DNA of 64,000 bases, taken from contig NZ_JACCJY010000001.1 of the NCBI RefSeq assembly GCF_014596085.1, forward strand, positions 434,001-498,000. The letters are read 5' to 3'. Both the position numbers and the translations under genes were made by a program. The stretch is from Azospirillum tabaci (GTDB taxonomy: Bacteria; Pseudomonadota; Alphaproteobacteria; Azospirillales; Azospirillaceae). Below the pieces are notes generated by a model. The model did not search any database. It worked only from the letters and a program-made list of their open reading frames with translations, and was not told the origin of the DNA. Positions 43,004 through 51,828 of the stretch are shown here, piece by piece (position 1 is the stretch's first letter; every line of letters starts with the position of its first letter).

Positions 43004-44182
43004 ATGCGGGGGCCGGTGCTCGGTGTCGTGTCGTTTCTTGCGCTCACCGTCTGGGCGACGGCGCCGGCCCCTGCGGACGCGGTGCCCCCGGACCGTCTTC
43101 GGGAGGCGGTGACGGCGTTGGCCGACCGCCGTCTCGAGGAGGCGGGAGCGGGCAGCATCGTGGTCGGGGTGATCCGCGACGGGCGCAGCCTCGTCGTCGG
43201 GCGCGGCGACAGCGGGCGGCCCGACGGCGGCCCGCCGGACGGGCGCACCCTGTTCCAGATCGCCTCGCTGACCAAGCCCTTCACCGGCACCATCCTGGCG
43301 GAGTTGATCCGCGCCGGGCGCGTCGCTCCCACCGACCCACTGGCCCGCCATCTGCCCAAGCCGGTCCACGCGCCCGACTTCGACGGCACGCCGATCCGCC
43401 TGCTCGACCTCGCCACCCACACGGCGGGGCTGCCCAACGTGCCGGAGACGCCGCGCTTCTCCTGGAGCCGGCTGGAGGACCCGCGCAACCCCTACAAGCC
43501 GCTGACGCGGGAGGAGGTGGGGGCGTGGCTGTCCGGCTTCAGCCTGACGGTGCCGCCCGGCACGCGCTTCCGCTACTCCAACGTCGGCATGGCGGTGCTG
43601 GGGGAGGCGCTGTCCGCCGCGTCGGGCATTCCCTACGAGACGCTGCTGAAGCGGGTGGTCACCGACCGCTTCGGGATGACCGACACCACCCTGGCGCCCA
43701 ACGCCGGGCAGCGCGCCCGCAAGGCGGTGGGCCACGCCCGTGGGCAGGTGGTCCCCGACTGGGAGGCGCCGGCCATGCAGCCTTCCTTTGGCCTCTATTC
43801 CACCGCCGACGACCTGCTGCGCTGGCTGCGCGCCAACATGGGCGACTGCACCGGCCTGGGAAAGGCCGCCTGCGACAGTGAGACCGCCGCGACGCTGGCG
43901 CTCGCTCAGTCGGTGCAGGTGGACGGGCGGGCGTTGCGCGATCCGGGGGCGCTGGGGCAGGGGGCGATGGCGCTGGGTTGGTTCGTCGCCTGGGCGGCCG
44001 ATGGCACGCCGATCCTCTGGCATTCCGGCTCCACCGGCGGCTTCAACGCCTACATCGCCTTTTCACGCGCCCACCGCTGGGCCGCGGTGGCGCTGACCAA
44101 CAGCGACCCCGAGCGCATCGCCGCCGACCGGGTGGTGGGCGATCTGATCTGGCAGCTGGAGAGGGCGGCGGAGCGCCGCTGA
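43004..44182 (+). CDS. Class C beta-lactamase-like serine hydrolase
   Basis: The 392-residue secreted protein has a signal peptide (VVSFLALTVWATAPAPADA). Catalytic motifs are S88-L-T-K91, YSN (in RFRYSNVGMAVLGE) and HSGSTGG in place of the KTG triad. This is the AmpC/esterase EstB/D-aminopeptidase family; substrate cannot be read from sequence. GGAGG lies six bases before the ATG. It lies alone between the glycosyltransferases and a convergent NTF2-like gene. Confidence 0.9.
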   Translation: MRGPVLGVVSFLALTVWATAPAPADAVPPDRLREAVTALADRRLEEAGAGSIVVGVIRDGRSLVVGRGDSGRPDGGPPDGRTLFQIASLTKPFTGTILAELIRAGRVAPTDPLARHLPKPVHAPDFDGTPIRLLDLATHTAGLPNVPETPRFSWSRLEDPRNPYKPLTREEVGAWLSGFSLTVPPGTRFRYSNVGMAVLGEALSAASGIPYETLLKRVVTDRFGMTDTTLAPNAGQRARKAVGHARGQVVPDWEAPAMQPSFGLYSTADDLLRWLRANMGDCTGLGKAACDSETAATLALAQSVQVDGRALRDPGALGQGAMALGWFVAWAADGTPILWHSGSTGGFNAYIAFSRAHRWAAVALTNSDPERIAADRVVGDLIWQLERAAERR

Positions 44183-44209
44183 ACGCGCGGGGAGGAAGAG
44201 GGGCCGCGG

Positions 44210-44629
44210 TCAGTGCAGCAGGCCGCCGGGCGGCAGACGGTCGGGAGGCGTCAGGATCTGCGAGGCGGGCTCGGCGACCGGTCCGGCCTGATGGTGGGCC
44301 AGCCGCCATTCGCCGTCCTCGCGCGCGAACAGGTTGGTCGCGGCCAGGACGGCATCCCCGACGATCTCCTCGCAGAGGACAACGGCGGTGTCGCCGTACA
44401 GGCTGACGCGTTCGTTGCGCGCCTGCACCGCCGGGCCGCGGGGGGACCGCAGAACGTCCTGCCAGCTCGACACCACCGCCTCCCGGCCGAACAGGATGGT
44501 CCAGCCGGGATGGATGCAGGACACGGGCAGGCGGGAGGCCCACAGCCGGTCCATGGCGGGGAAGTCACGCCCGGTGAAGGCTTGGTAGAAAGCCCGGTTC
44601 GCGGCCAGCACGGCGTTGCGGTCGGTCAT
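44210..44629 (-). CDS. NTF2-like (SnoaL/DUF4440-type) small protein
   Basis: The 139-residue soluble protein has the cone fold typical of SnoaL-like proteins. Segments are NRAFYQAFTGRDFPAMDRLW, SCIHPGWTILFGREAVVSSW, VSLYGDTAVVLCEE and TNLFAREDGEWRLAHHQAG. Members may be isomerases, cyclases or stress proteins; function is unknown. ATG at 44629 was chosen over 44695 because the upstream residues are not conserved in character. It converges on the serine hydrolase. Confidence 0.82.
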   Translation of the reverse strand: MTDRNAVLAANRAFYQAFTGRDFPAMDRLWASRLPVSCIHPGWTILFGREAVVSSWQDVLRSPRGPAVQARNERVSLYGDTAVVLCEEIVGDAVLAATNLFAREDGEWRLAHHQAGPVAEPASQILTPPDRLPPGGLLH

Positions 44630-44747
44630 GGGGAAGCGAATCTCCGATACATCGAAAGCCGCTTCTATACAGGGAGCCGGCTCGACGGCAAGCATGGGCC
44701 CCCGTTATCACAGACCGCACCCCTTTTGCGGACCGAACCGAGCCACC

Positions 44748-45734
44748 TCACGCCGTGATGTCCACCTTCTGGGACGCTTCCGCCGCGGCGCCGCCCTTGG
44801 CGCTGCTGCCCTCGGTCAGGCCGGCGATGGGCTGCGACAGGTCGAGGTTCAGGTGCATCACGCCATCGGCGCTCTTGGTCGGGGTCAGGGCGCCGAGGCC
44901 GTTCATCCCGCCCTTCGCGGCCATGCCGTTCAGCTTCTCCAGGACGCCCTTGATCTCATCGTCGCTGAAGCCGTTGGCACGGACGATCATGCCGGTGGCC
45001 TTGCCGGACACCTTGGTCGTTGCGGCGGAGAACATGGCGCTGCCCGAGCCGTCCGCGTTCAGCGTGGCCGCCAGCCCACGGTCCTCGCGGGTGAAGTCCA
45101 GGGTGGACTTGGCGAAGGAGATGCGGACCGACTTGTCGCCGTCCTGGATGGTCAGCTCCATGCCACGGGACTCGATGGACCACTGCGAGCGGGCTTCCTC
45201 CATGCTCATGCCCATCTGGCTGAAGTCCATGGACTTCAGCTTGTCCTTCATGGCGCTGCCGAAATCGCCGACGGCACCCTTCACGTCGTCGTCCGACATG
45301 CCCAGCCCGCCGAGCAGGCTGCCGAGGTCGCCGGCCATGTTGTCGATGGCCTTCTCGAACAGGCCGGCGAGGCCCTTGGACTGCTCCAGGGCGTTGCTCA
45401 TGATCCGCTCGGCTTCCTTGGCCCGGTCGGCCATGGCCTGGGCGCCGGTTTTGCCGCCGCCGGCCGCGTCGCCCGCAGCACCGGCGTTCGCGCCGTCGGC
45501 ACCCGCCGCGGGCTTCTTGCCCGACAGGCTGTCGAGCAGGTTTTCCATCGACTGGCTGATCGTATAGGCCGGGCTGGCGCTTTTCGCGGGAGTCGCGGCG
45601 TCGGCGGTGGTGGTCGTGGCGGCGGCCTTGGCACCGTCCGCGGCCTTGCTCTCGGTTGCCTTCTTGGCGTTGTTCGCCTGTTGCAGGACCGTGCTGGTGG
45701 TTCCTGTCGGTCCGGACATTTCCGAGTAATACAT
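44748..45734 (-). CDS. Unknown 328-aa Ala/Thr/Gly-rich protein
   Basis: I do not recognise this protein. Residues 1-90 are low-complexity Ala/Thr/Lys; 90-190 are helical with a Gly-rich hinge (AGDLGSLLGGLGMSDDDVKG). Residues 190-270 look like beta strands (RGMELTIQDGDKSVRISFAKS), and the tail is again Ala/Gly-rich. There is no signal peptide or transmembrane helix. GGGAGG is five bases before the ATG at 45734, chosen over 45797. The Thr/Ala bias resembles secreted or flagellar-associated proteins, but that is only a resemblance. Confidence 0.7.
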   Translation of the reverse strand: MYYSEMSGPTGTTSTVLQQANNAKKATESKAADGAKAAATTTTADAATPAKSASPAYTISQSMENLLDSLSGKKPAAGADGANAGAAGDAAGGGKTGAQAMADRAKEAERIMSNALEQSKGLAGLFEKAIDNMAGDLGSLLGGLGMSDDDVKGAVGDFGSAMKDKLKSMDFSQMGMSMEEARSQWSIESRGMELTIQDGDKSVRISFAKSTLDFTREDRGLAATLNADGSGSAMFSAATTKVSGKATGMIVRANGFSDDEIKGVLEKLNGMAAKGGMNGLGALTPTKSADGVMHLNLDLSQPIAGLTEGSSAKGGAAAEASQKVDITA

Positions 45735-45861
45735 CGCCGCCTCCCGCGCGTGATCGTTTCGCCGTAAGGGTATGATCGTACCGGAGTCCTTTACCACAGG
45801 TTAATTCGTCGCAGGGCTCCTGCAACGCCCGGTCGAAACTCTTCAGTCTCGAAGGATTTTA

Positions 45862-47430
45862 TCAGTTTTTGCTTGCGGAGTCCTCGATGGGCGCAAGGGG
45901 CTGGGTGGCCGGACCGTTCAGAACCGTCCCGTCCACGGCGAAGCGGGAGCCGTGGCAGGGGCAGTCCCAGCTCCGCTCGCCGGGATTCCAGCGCACCACG
46001 CATTTCAAATGAGGGCAGATGGCCGAGCGGCGGTGCAGCGTCCCCGACTCGTCCCGGAAGACGGCGACGGGCCAGACGCCCGATTTCAGGACCGCGCCCT
46101 GGCCGGGCTCAATGCGCTCTTCCCCCTCCAGTTCCGGCCCCTGGACGTAGGGCAGGAAATGGCGGGCCACGTCCAGGTTCTCCCGCAGGTAGGTGCCGAG
46201 CTTGCTCGTCATCTTGCGGCCGGGATCATAGAGCGCGGCCCAGGGGCTGCCGCTGCCGTGAATCAGCTCGCACAGGACCAGCCCGGCGATGGTGCCGTGG
46301 GTCATGCCCATGCCGCTGTCGCCGGTCGCCACGAAGACCCGCCCGCCATAGGCCGGGTCGGGGCCGATGAAGGCCAGCCCGTCGAAGGGCTCCATCACCT
46401 GCCCGGACCAGCGGTGCTCGACCGCCCCGGCCTGGGGAAAATGCTCGCGCGTCCAGGCCTCCAGTGCGGCCCAGCGTTCGGCCATGTCGCGGGCCTCGCC
46501 GGTCTTGTGGTCCTCGCCGCCGACGATCAGCCGGTCGTGGTCGGCCTCCGGCTGGAGCCGCACATAGTGATAGGTGTCGAGCGTGTCCCAATAGAGGGCG
46601 TCGGGCACGCTGCCCTTCGGCACCCGCAGGGAGATGGCGTAGGTGCGGTAGGGCGCCTGCTTGGAATGGATGGCGAAACGGTCGCTGATCGGGGAGTTGG
46701 TGGCGACGACCACCGCATCGGCCTCGACCAGCGCGTGGTCCGGCCCGGCCTCGACGCGCACGCGCTCCCCGTCCTGCCGGACCGTGGAGACATGCGCTCC
46801 GGTGGCCAGCGCGCCGCCGCGCGCCAGGAAGGCGCGGGTCAGCCCGGCCAGATAGTCGAGCGCGTGGATGCGCGCCTGCCGGGGGAAGCGCAGGCAGGGG
46901 CCGGGATGCGGAATGGGCGGGGCGTCCAACCGCTCCACATCGTCCAGTCCGGCGCGGCGGGCGGCGTCGCGCTCGCGGTCCAGGCTGGCTGGGTCCTGCC
47001 CCGGCGCCAGCATGAGATAGCCGTCGAGCCGGGCGAAGCCGCAGTCGATGTTTTCCTCGCGGGCGATCCGCTCGATGGTGTCGATGGCGGCGCCGTGGCT
47101 GTCCGCGGCCATGCAGGCGCCGGATTCGCTGTGCAGCCGTTCGATCTCGGTGAAGCGGTCGTCGATGACGTTGGAGAGATGCGCCGTGGTGCGCCCGGTC
47201 TCGCCGCCGCCGGGTGGCCCGTCGTCCAGCAGCAGCACCGACTTGCCGGAGCGCTGGAGCAGATAGGCCGTGGTGACTCCGGCGATGCCGGCCCCGACGA
47301 CGATCACATCGGGTTGCAGGGCGCCCAGCCCCGCGGCGGTGGGGGCGACCGTCCCGGCGGGCATCGCCGCTCCGCCGCGGTCCATCCAGACGGAGGTCGT
47401 CGCACCGGAACTTTGCCGGGATCCTTGCAT
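45862..47430 (-). CDS. FAD-dependent oxidoreductase with C-terminal Rieske domain
   Basis: The 522-residue fusion begins with a DAO-type FAD domain: dinucleotide motif DVIVVGAGIAGVTTAYLL near residue 41, GRTTAHLSNVIDDRF, and GRVFVATGDSGMGMTHG near the end of the domain. A Rieske [2Fe-2S] domain (about 445-522) has ligands in ICPHLKCVVRW and CPCHGSRFAVDG. Such fusions are widespread but their substrates are unclear. Alternative starts exist at internal methionines 16 and 23. AAGGAT lies upstream of the chosen ATG. It is divergent from nadE. Confidence 0.9.
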   Translation of the reverse strand: MQGSRQSSGATTSVWMDRGGAAMPAGTVAPTAAGLGALQPDVIVVGAGIAGVTTAYLLQRSGKSVLLLDDGPPGGGETGRTTAHLSNVIDDRFTEIERLHSESGACMAADSHGAAIDTIERIAREENIDCGFARLDGYLMLAPGQDPASLDRERDAARRAGLDDVERLDAPPIPHPGPCLRFPRQARIHALDYLAGLTRAFLARGGALATGAHVSTVRQDGERVRVEAGPDHALVEADAVVVATNSPISDRFAIHSKQAPYRTYAISLRVPKGSVPDALYWDTLDTYHYVRLQPEADHDRLIVGGEDHKTGEARDMAERWAALEAWTREHFPQAGAVEHRWSGQVMEPFDGLAFIGPDPAYGGRVFVATGDSGMGMTHGTIAGLVLCELIHGSGSPWAALYDPGRKMTSKLGTYLRENLDVARHFLPYVQGPELEGEERIEPGQGAVLKSGVWPVAVFRDESGTLHRRSAICPHLKCVVRWNPGERSWDCPCHGSRFAVDGTVLNGPATQPLAPIEDSASKN

Positions 47431-47576
47431 GACCGGTCATCCTTCTGTTGGCGTCCTGTCCTTCCGGCAACACAGGGTGCGGTGATGCGGTTCCTGTGCG
47501 GCCGTGCGCCGCTTCCGCCCCCGGCCTCCGGCTGTTACGGTGTCTCGGATCCGCCGCTTCACCGGACGACGCCGCC

Positions 47577-49241
47577 ATGACCGACCACCTTTCCATCGCG
47601 CTGGCCCAGATCAACCCGACCGTCGGCGCCGTCACCGCCAACATCGACCGCATCCGCAACGCGCGGGCGGAGGCCGCCGCGCGCGGCGCCGATCTGATGG
47701 TCTGCCCGGAACTGGCGGTGACCGGCTACCCGCCGGAGGATCTGGTGCTGAAGCCCTTCTTTCTGGACGTGGTGGAGCAGGCGGTGCGTGAACTCGCCGC
47801 CGAGACGGCGGACGGCGGCCCGGCCCTGCTGGTCGGCGCGCCCTGGCGCGACGGCGACAAACGCCACAACGCCGCCCTGCTGCTCGACGGCGGGCGGATC
47901 GCGGCGATCCGCTTCAAGGTGGACCTCCCGAACTACGGCGTCTTCGACGAGAAGCGCGTCTTCGTCCCCGGCCCGCTGCCCGGCCCGATCAACGTCCGCG
48001 GCGTGCGGCTGGGCGTTCCGATCTGCGAGGACATGTGGTCCACCGACGTGATCGAGACGCTGGCGGAAAGCGGGGCAGAGATCCTGGTGGTCCCCAACGG
48101 CAGCCCGTTCGAGCTGGGCAAGCACGACCAGCGCGTGCAGCTCGCCGTTCGGCGGGTCACCGAGTCCGGCCTGCCGCTGCTCTACGTGAATCAGGTGGGC
48201 GGGCAGGACGAGCTGGTCTTCGACGGCGCCAGCTTCGCGCTGGGCGCCGATTGCCGGCTGGTCGCGCAGGCCCCGGCCTTCGCCGAACATCTGCTGATCA
48301 CCCGCTGGGAGCGCGGCGAAGACGATGTCTGGAGCTGTGCCGAAACGGAATGCGTGGCCCCGCCGGACGAGCTGGAGGCGATCTACGCGGCGCTGGTGCT
48401 GGGCTTGCGCGACTATGTGACCAAGAACCGCTTTCCCGGAGTCATCCTCGGTCTGTCCGGCGGCATCGATTCGGCGCTGTCGGCGGCCATCGCGGTGGAC
48501 GCGCTGGGCGCCGGGCGGGTGCATGGCGTGATGATGCCATCGCCCCACACCGCTCAGGAGAGCCAGGACGACGCCGCGGAGTCGGCGGAACTGCTCGGTT
48601 GCCGACTGGACACCGTCCCCATCGTGCCGGCGATGGAGGCGTTCGAGCGGATGCTGCGGCCGGCCTTCGCGGGGCGCGATCCGGACGTCACGGAGGAGAA
48701 CATCCAGGCCCGGTCCCGCGGCGTGACGCTGATGGCGCTGTCGAACAAGTTCGGCCCGATGGTGCTGTCCACCGGCAACAAGTCGGAGATGTCGGTCGGC
48801 TACGCCACGCTCTACGGCGATCTGTGCGGCGGCTTCGCTGTTCTGAAGGACGTCTACAAGACGACGGTCTACGCGCTGGCGCGCTGGCGCAACGCGCATG
48901 TGCCGGAGGGGGCGCTCGGCCCGGCGGGCCGTGTCGTGCCGGAGCGGGTGCTCGTCAAGGCGCCGACCGCGGAGCTGAGCCCCGGCCAGACCGACCAGGA
49001 CACGCTGCCGCCCTACGACGCGCTGGACGACATCCTGCGCTGTCTGATCGAAGAGGATCTGGGCGTCGCGGAGATCGTCGCCCGCGGCCACGCGCCGGAG
49101 GTGGTGAACGCGGTCTGGCGCATGCTGCATCTGGCCGAATACAAGCGCCGCCAGGCGCCTCCCGGCCCGAAGATCACCCGGCGGCAGTTCAGCCGCGAGC
49201 GGCGCTACCCGATCACCAACGGGTTCGGCAGCATCCTGTGA
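47577..49241 (+). CDS. nadE: Glutamine-dependent NAD+ synthetase
   Basis: The 554-residue enzyme makes NAD from deamido-NAD. The N-terminal nitrilase-type glutaminase domain has catalytic Glu in CPELAVTGYPPEDLV, Lys in RFKVDLPNYGVFDE and Cys in GVPICEDMWS. The C-terminal ATP-pyrophosphatase domain has LGLSGGIDSALSAAI, STGNKSEMSVGYATLYGD and ELSPGQTDQDTLPPY. ATG at 47577 is the conserved start; in-frame sequence upstream is not protein-like. Confidence 0.97.
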   Translation: MTDHLSIALAQINPTVGAVTANIDRIRNARAEAAARGADLMVCPELAVTGYPPEDLVLKPFFLDVVEQAVRELAAETADGGPALLVGAPWRDGDKRHNAALLLDGGRIAAIRFKVDLPNYGVFDEKRVFVPGPLPGPINVRGVRLGVPICEDMWSTDVIETLAESGAEILVVPNGSPFELGKHDQRVQLAVRRVTESGLPLLYVNQVGGQDELVFDGASFALGADCRLVAQAPAFAEHLLITRWERGEDDVWSCAETECVAPPDELEAIYAALVLGLRDYVTKNRFPGVILGLSGGIDSALSAAIAVDALGAGRVHGVMMPSPHTAQESQDDAAESAELLGCRLDTVPIVPAMEAFERMLRPAFAGRDPDVTEENIQARSRGVTLMALSNKFGPMVLSTGNKSEMSVGYATLYGDLCGGFAVLKDVYKTTVYALARWRNAHVPEGALGPAGRVVPERVLVKAPTAELSPGQTDQDTLPPYDALDDILRCLIEEDLGVAEIVARGHAPEVVNAVWRMLHLAEYKRRQAPPGPKITRRQFSRERRYPITNGFGSIL

Positions 49242-49269
49242 GGGCGGTGGCACCCGCCCCAGGGTCCTC

Positions 49270-50079
49270 CTACTCTCCGCCGGTCTTCCGCGCCAGGAAG
49301 CCCTGCGCCGGGTTGTAGCCGTAGACCGCGCCGCCCAGGAACACCGCCAGCGCCAGCAGCGTCCAGCCCAGCGCCGGCAGGTTCACCTCCCGATACAGCG
49401 CGAAGCGGATCAGCTCGACCGCCTGGCTGAAGGGGTTGACGGTGCACAGAAAGTGCAGAAGCTCCCCCGCCTCCTGCATCTTCCACAGCGGATAGAGCGC
49501 GGTGGACAGGAAGAAGGTCGGGAAGATGACGAAGTTCATCACGCCCGCGAAATTTTCCAGCTGCCGGATGGCCGAGGACAGCAACATGCCCAGTGCGCCC
49601 AGCATCAGCCCGCTGACCACCAGGGCCGGCAGAACCGTGAGGTAGCCGAGCGGCGGCGCCTGCACCCCGTAGAGCCAGGCGACGGCGAGGAAGGCATAAA
49701 CCTGGAGGATCGACACCGCCGTCCCGGCCAGCAGCTTCGCCGTCAGCAGGAACCAGCGGGGCAGAGGGCTGACCAGCAGCATCCGCATGCTGCCCATCTC
49801 GCGGTCGTAGACCATCGACAGCGAGCTTTGCATCCCGTTGAACAGCTGAACCATCCCGGCGAGGCCGGGGACGATGTAAACCTCGTAGGGGATGTAGGTC
49901 TCGTAGGGCGGGGTGATGGCGATGCCCAGCGCCGCGCGGAAGCCCGCCGCGAAGACGAACAGCCAGAGCAGTGGGCGGACCAGCGCCGACAGGAAGCGCT
50001 CCCGCTGGTGGACGAAGCGCAGCACCTCGCGCCCGACGATCCCGCCGAGCGCGCGGGCGTAATGAGCAAAAGCCGTCAC
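49270..50079 (-). CDS. ABC-2 type permease, PQQ alcohol dehydrogenase-associated
   Basis: The 269-residue permease has six hydrophobic helices and the ABC-2 pattern of exporters (LVRPLLWLFVFAAGF, GGAVYGYNPAQGF). GTG at 50079 overlaps the ATPase stop (GTGA). It belongs to the permease family found with PQQ-dependent alcohol dehydrogenase clusters (PedC-like). Substrate and direction of transport are unknown; ABC-2 permeases are normally exporters, although a binding protein is encoded in the same unit. Confidence 0.85.
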   Translation of the reverse strand: MTAFAHYARALGGIVGREVLRFVHQRERFLSALVRPLLWLFVFAAGFRAALGIAITPPYETYIPYEVYIVPGLAGMVQLFNGMQSSLSMVYDREMGSMRMLLVSPLPRWFLLTAKLLAGTAVSILQVYAFLAVAWLYGVQAPPLGYLTVLPALVVSGLMLGALGMLLSSAIRQLENFAGVMNFVIFPTFFLSTALYPLWKMQEAGELLHFLCTVNPFSQAVELIRFALYREVNLPALGWTLLALAVFLGGAVYGYNPAQGFLARKTGGE

Positions 50080-50816
50080 GCCGCCTCCTTCGCGGTCAGC
50101 CGGGTGAAGCTCTCGGTCAGCGAGTCCGCCCCGGTCGCGCGGTTCACCTCCGTCACCGGCCCGGCGGCGCGGACCCGGCCGCGGTGGATCACCACCACTC
50201 GGTCGCCGTCGCCGATCTCGTCGATCAGGTGGGTTGCCCAGAGCACGGCGATGCCGCGCTCCCGGCACAGCGCGTGGACATGCTCGACGATGGCGCGCCG
50301 CGCCGGGACGTCCAGCCCGACGGTCGGCTCGTCCAGCACCAGCAGGGCCGGCTCGTGCAGCAGGGCGCGGGCCAGCTCCACGCGGCGGCGGTGGCCGCCG
50401 TTCAGCGCCCGAACCGTCTCGCCGATGCGCTCCGCAATGCCCAGCCGCTCCAGCGACTCGCGCGCCCGCGCCTCGGCGGTGCGGCGGGGGATGCCGTGCA
50501 GGGCCGCGAAATAGAGCAGGTTCTGCCGCACCGTCAGGTCGAGGTCGAGCGTCGGCTGCTGGAACACCACCCCCATGCGGCCCAGCGCCCTGGCCGGCTC
50601 CCGCCGCAGATCGACGCCGCCGATGCGGATGGTGCCGCCCGGCGATTCGAACAGGCGGGTGACCAGGGCGAACAGCGTCGTCTTGCCCGCCCCGTTGGGG
50701 CCGAGTAGGGCGGTGAAGGACCCCGCCCCGACCGCCAGCGACACGTCCTTCAGCGCGAAGGCCCCGCGCCCGTAAGCGTAGCTCAGCCCCTCGATGGACA
50801 GCGCGGGCGTTCCCAT
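50076..50816 (-). CDS. ABC transporter ATPase, PQQ alcohol dehydrogenase-associated
   Basis: The 246-residue ATPase has Walker A LGPNGAGKTTLFAL. The signature segment is NGGHRRRVELARALLHEP, unusual in lacking the canonical LSGGQ. Walker B is LLVLDEPTVGLDVP and the H-loop is WATHLID. It powers the neighbouring ABC-2 permease. Similar ATPases are described next to quinoprotein alcohol dehydrogenases. It starts 4 bases after the beta-propeller gene on the same strand. Confidence 0.88.
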   Translation of the reverse strand: MGTPALSIEGLSYAYGRGAFALKDVSLAVGAGSFTALLGPNGAGKTTLFALVTRLFESPGGTIRIGGVDLRREPARALGRMGVVFQQPTLDLDLTVRQNLLYFAALHGIPRRTAEARARESLERLGIAERIGETVRALNGGHRRRVELARALLHEPALLVLDEPTVGLDVPARRAIVEHVHALCRERGIAVLWATHLIDEIGDGDRVVVIHRGRVRAAGPVTEVNRATGADSLTESFTRLTAKEAA

Positions 50817-50820
50817 CCCA

Positions 50821-51789
50821 TCAGCCCTTCACCGCGACGCCCCAGGGGTAGCGCCCGACCTTGATCGACTTGACGACCTTCAGGCTGTCCACGTCGACCA
50901 CCGACACGTCGCCCGACACGCCGTTGGTGGCGTAGAGCCGCTTCTGGTCGGGCGACAGGTCGAGTTGCCAGACGCGGCGGCCGACCAGCAGATAGTCCTT
51001 CACCGCGAAGGTCTGGGCGTCCACCACCGCGACATGGTTGGCCGGGCCGAGCGCCACGAAGGCGTAGCGCCCGTCGTCGGTCAGCTTGATGCCCACCGGC
51101 TGGATGCGGTCCTGGGGCACGCCCTTGATCTTGAAGCGGATGGTCTGCGCCACCTTGCGGTTGGCCGTGTCGATCACCGACAGGGTGCCGCCGATCTCCG
51201 CCGACACCCACAGGCGGCCGCCGTCCTTGCTGAACTGGGCGTAGCGCGGGCGGGAGTCGACCAGCGTGTTGTCGACGACGGCGCGCTTCTCCGTGTCGAT
51301 CCAATGGACCATGTTCGTTGTCTCCGACGTGTTCACCGCCCATTTGCCGTCGGGGCTGACCGCCATGCCTTCCGGCTCGACCCCGACATCGACCTGATAG
51401 GCGACCCGGCGGTTGGGCACGTCCACGATGGTGACGACGTTGCTCTCCTCGTTGGCGATGAACAGCTGCCTGCCGTCGGGATGCAGGGCGAACAGCTCCG
51501 GATCCTCGCCCGAGGGCAGGTTGTGCAGGATCTTCTTCGTCGCGAGGTCCATCACCTGCACCGTGTCGTCGTCGCTGGCGCAGATGTAGAGATGCTTGCC
51601 GTCCGCGCTCAGCGTGATGCCGCGGGGGCGCCGCCCGACCTTCACCGTCTCCGTCACCGTCAGGGTCGCGCCGTCGATGATGGAGAGGGTGTTGTCCTTC
51701 TCGTTCGAGACATAGACGGTCTCCGCCAGGGCGGGCAGGGTGCCGCCGGCCAGCAGCGCGGCGAGGAGAAGGGAGCGGGCGGTGGTCAT
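50821..51789 (-). CDS. YVTN-type beta-propeller protein, PQQ catabolism-associated
   Basis: The 322-residue periplasmic protein has a signal peptide (LLLAALLAGGTLPALA) and seven YVTN-like repeats. Examples are VYVSNEKDNTLSIIDGATLT, HLYICASDDDTVQVMDLATK, RLWVSAEIGGTLSVIDTANR and RLYATNGVSGDVSVVDVDSL. The blade count and placement match the beta-propeller family tied to PQQ-dependent catabolism. It has no PQQ-binding motifs of its own and may scaffold protein or ligand binding. It lies between the binding protein and the ATPase. Confidence 0.9.
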   Translation of the reverse strand: MTTARSLLLAALLAGGTLPALAETVYVSNEKDNTLSIIDGATLTVTETVKVGRRPRGITLSADGKHLYICASDDDTVQVMDLATKKILHNLPSGEDPELFALHPDGRQLFIANEESNVVTIVDVPNRRVAYQVDVGVEPEGMAVSPDGKWAVNTSETTNMVHWIDTEKRAVVDNTLVDSRPRYAQFSKDGGRLWVSAEIGGTLSVIDTANRKVAQTIRFKIKGVPQDRIQPVGIKLTDDGRYAFVALGPANHVAVVDAQTFAVKDYLLVGRRVWQLDLSPDQKRLYATNGVSGDVSVVDVDSLKVVKSIKVGRYPWGVAVKG

Positions 51790-51828
51790 CTGGGCGGCGT
51801 CCTTATCGGCGGAAGCGGTTGGGGAAGG

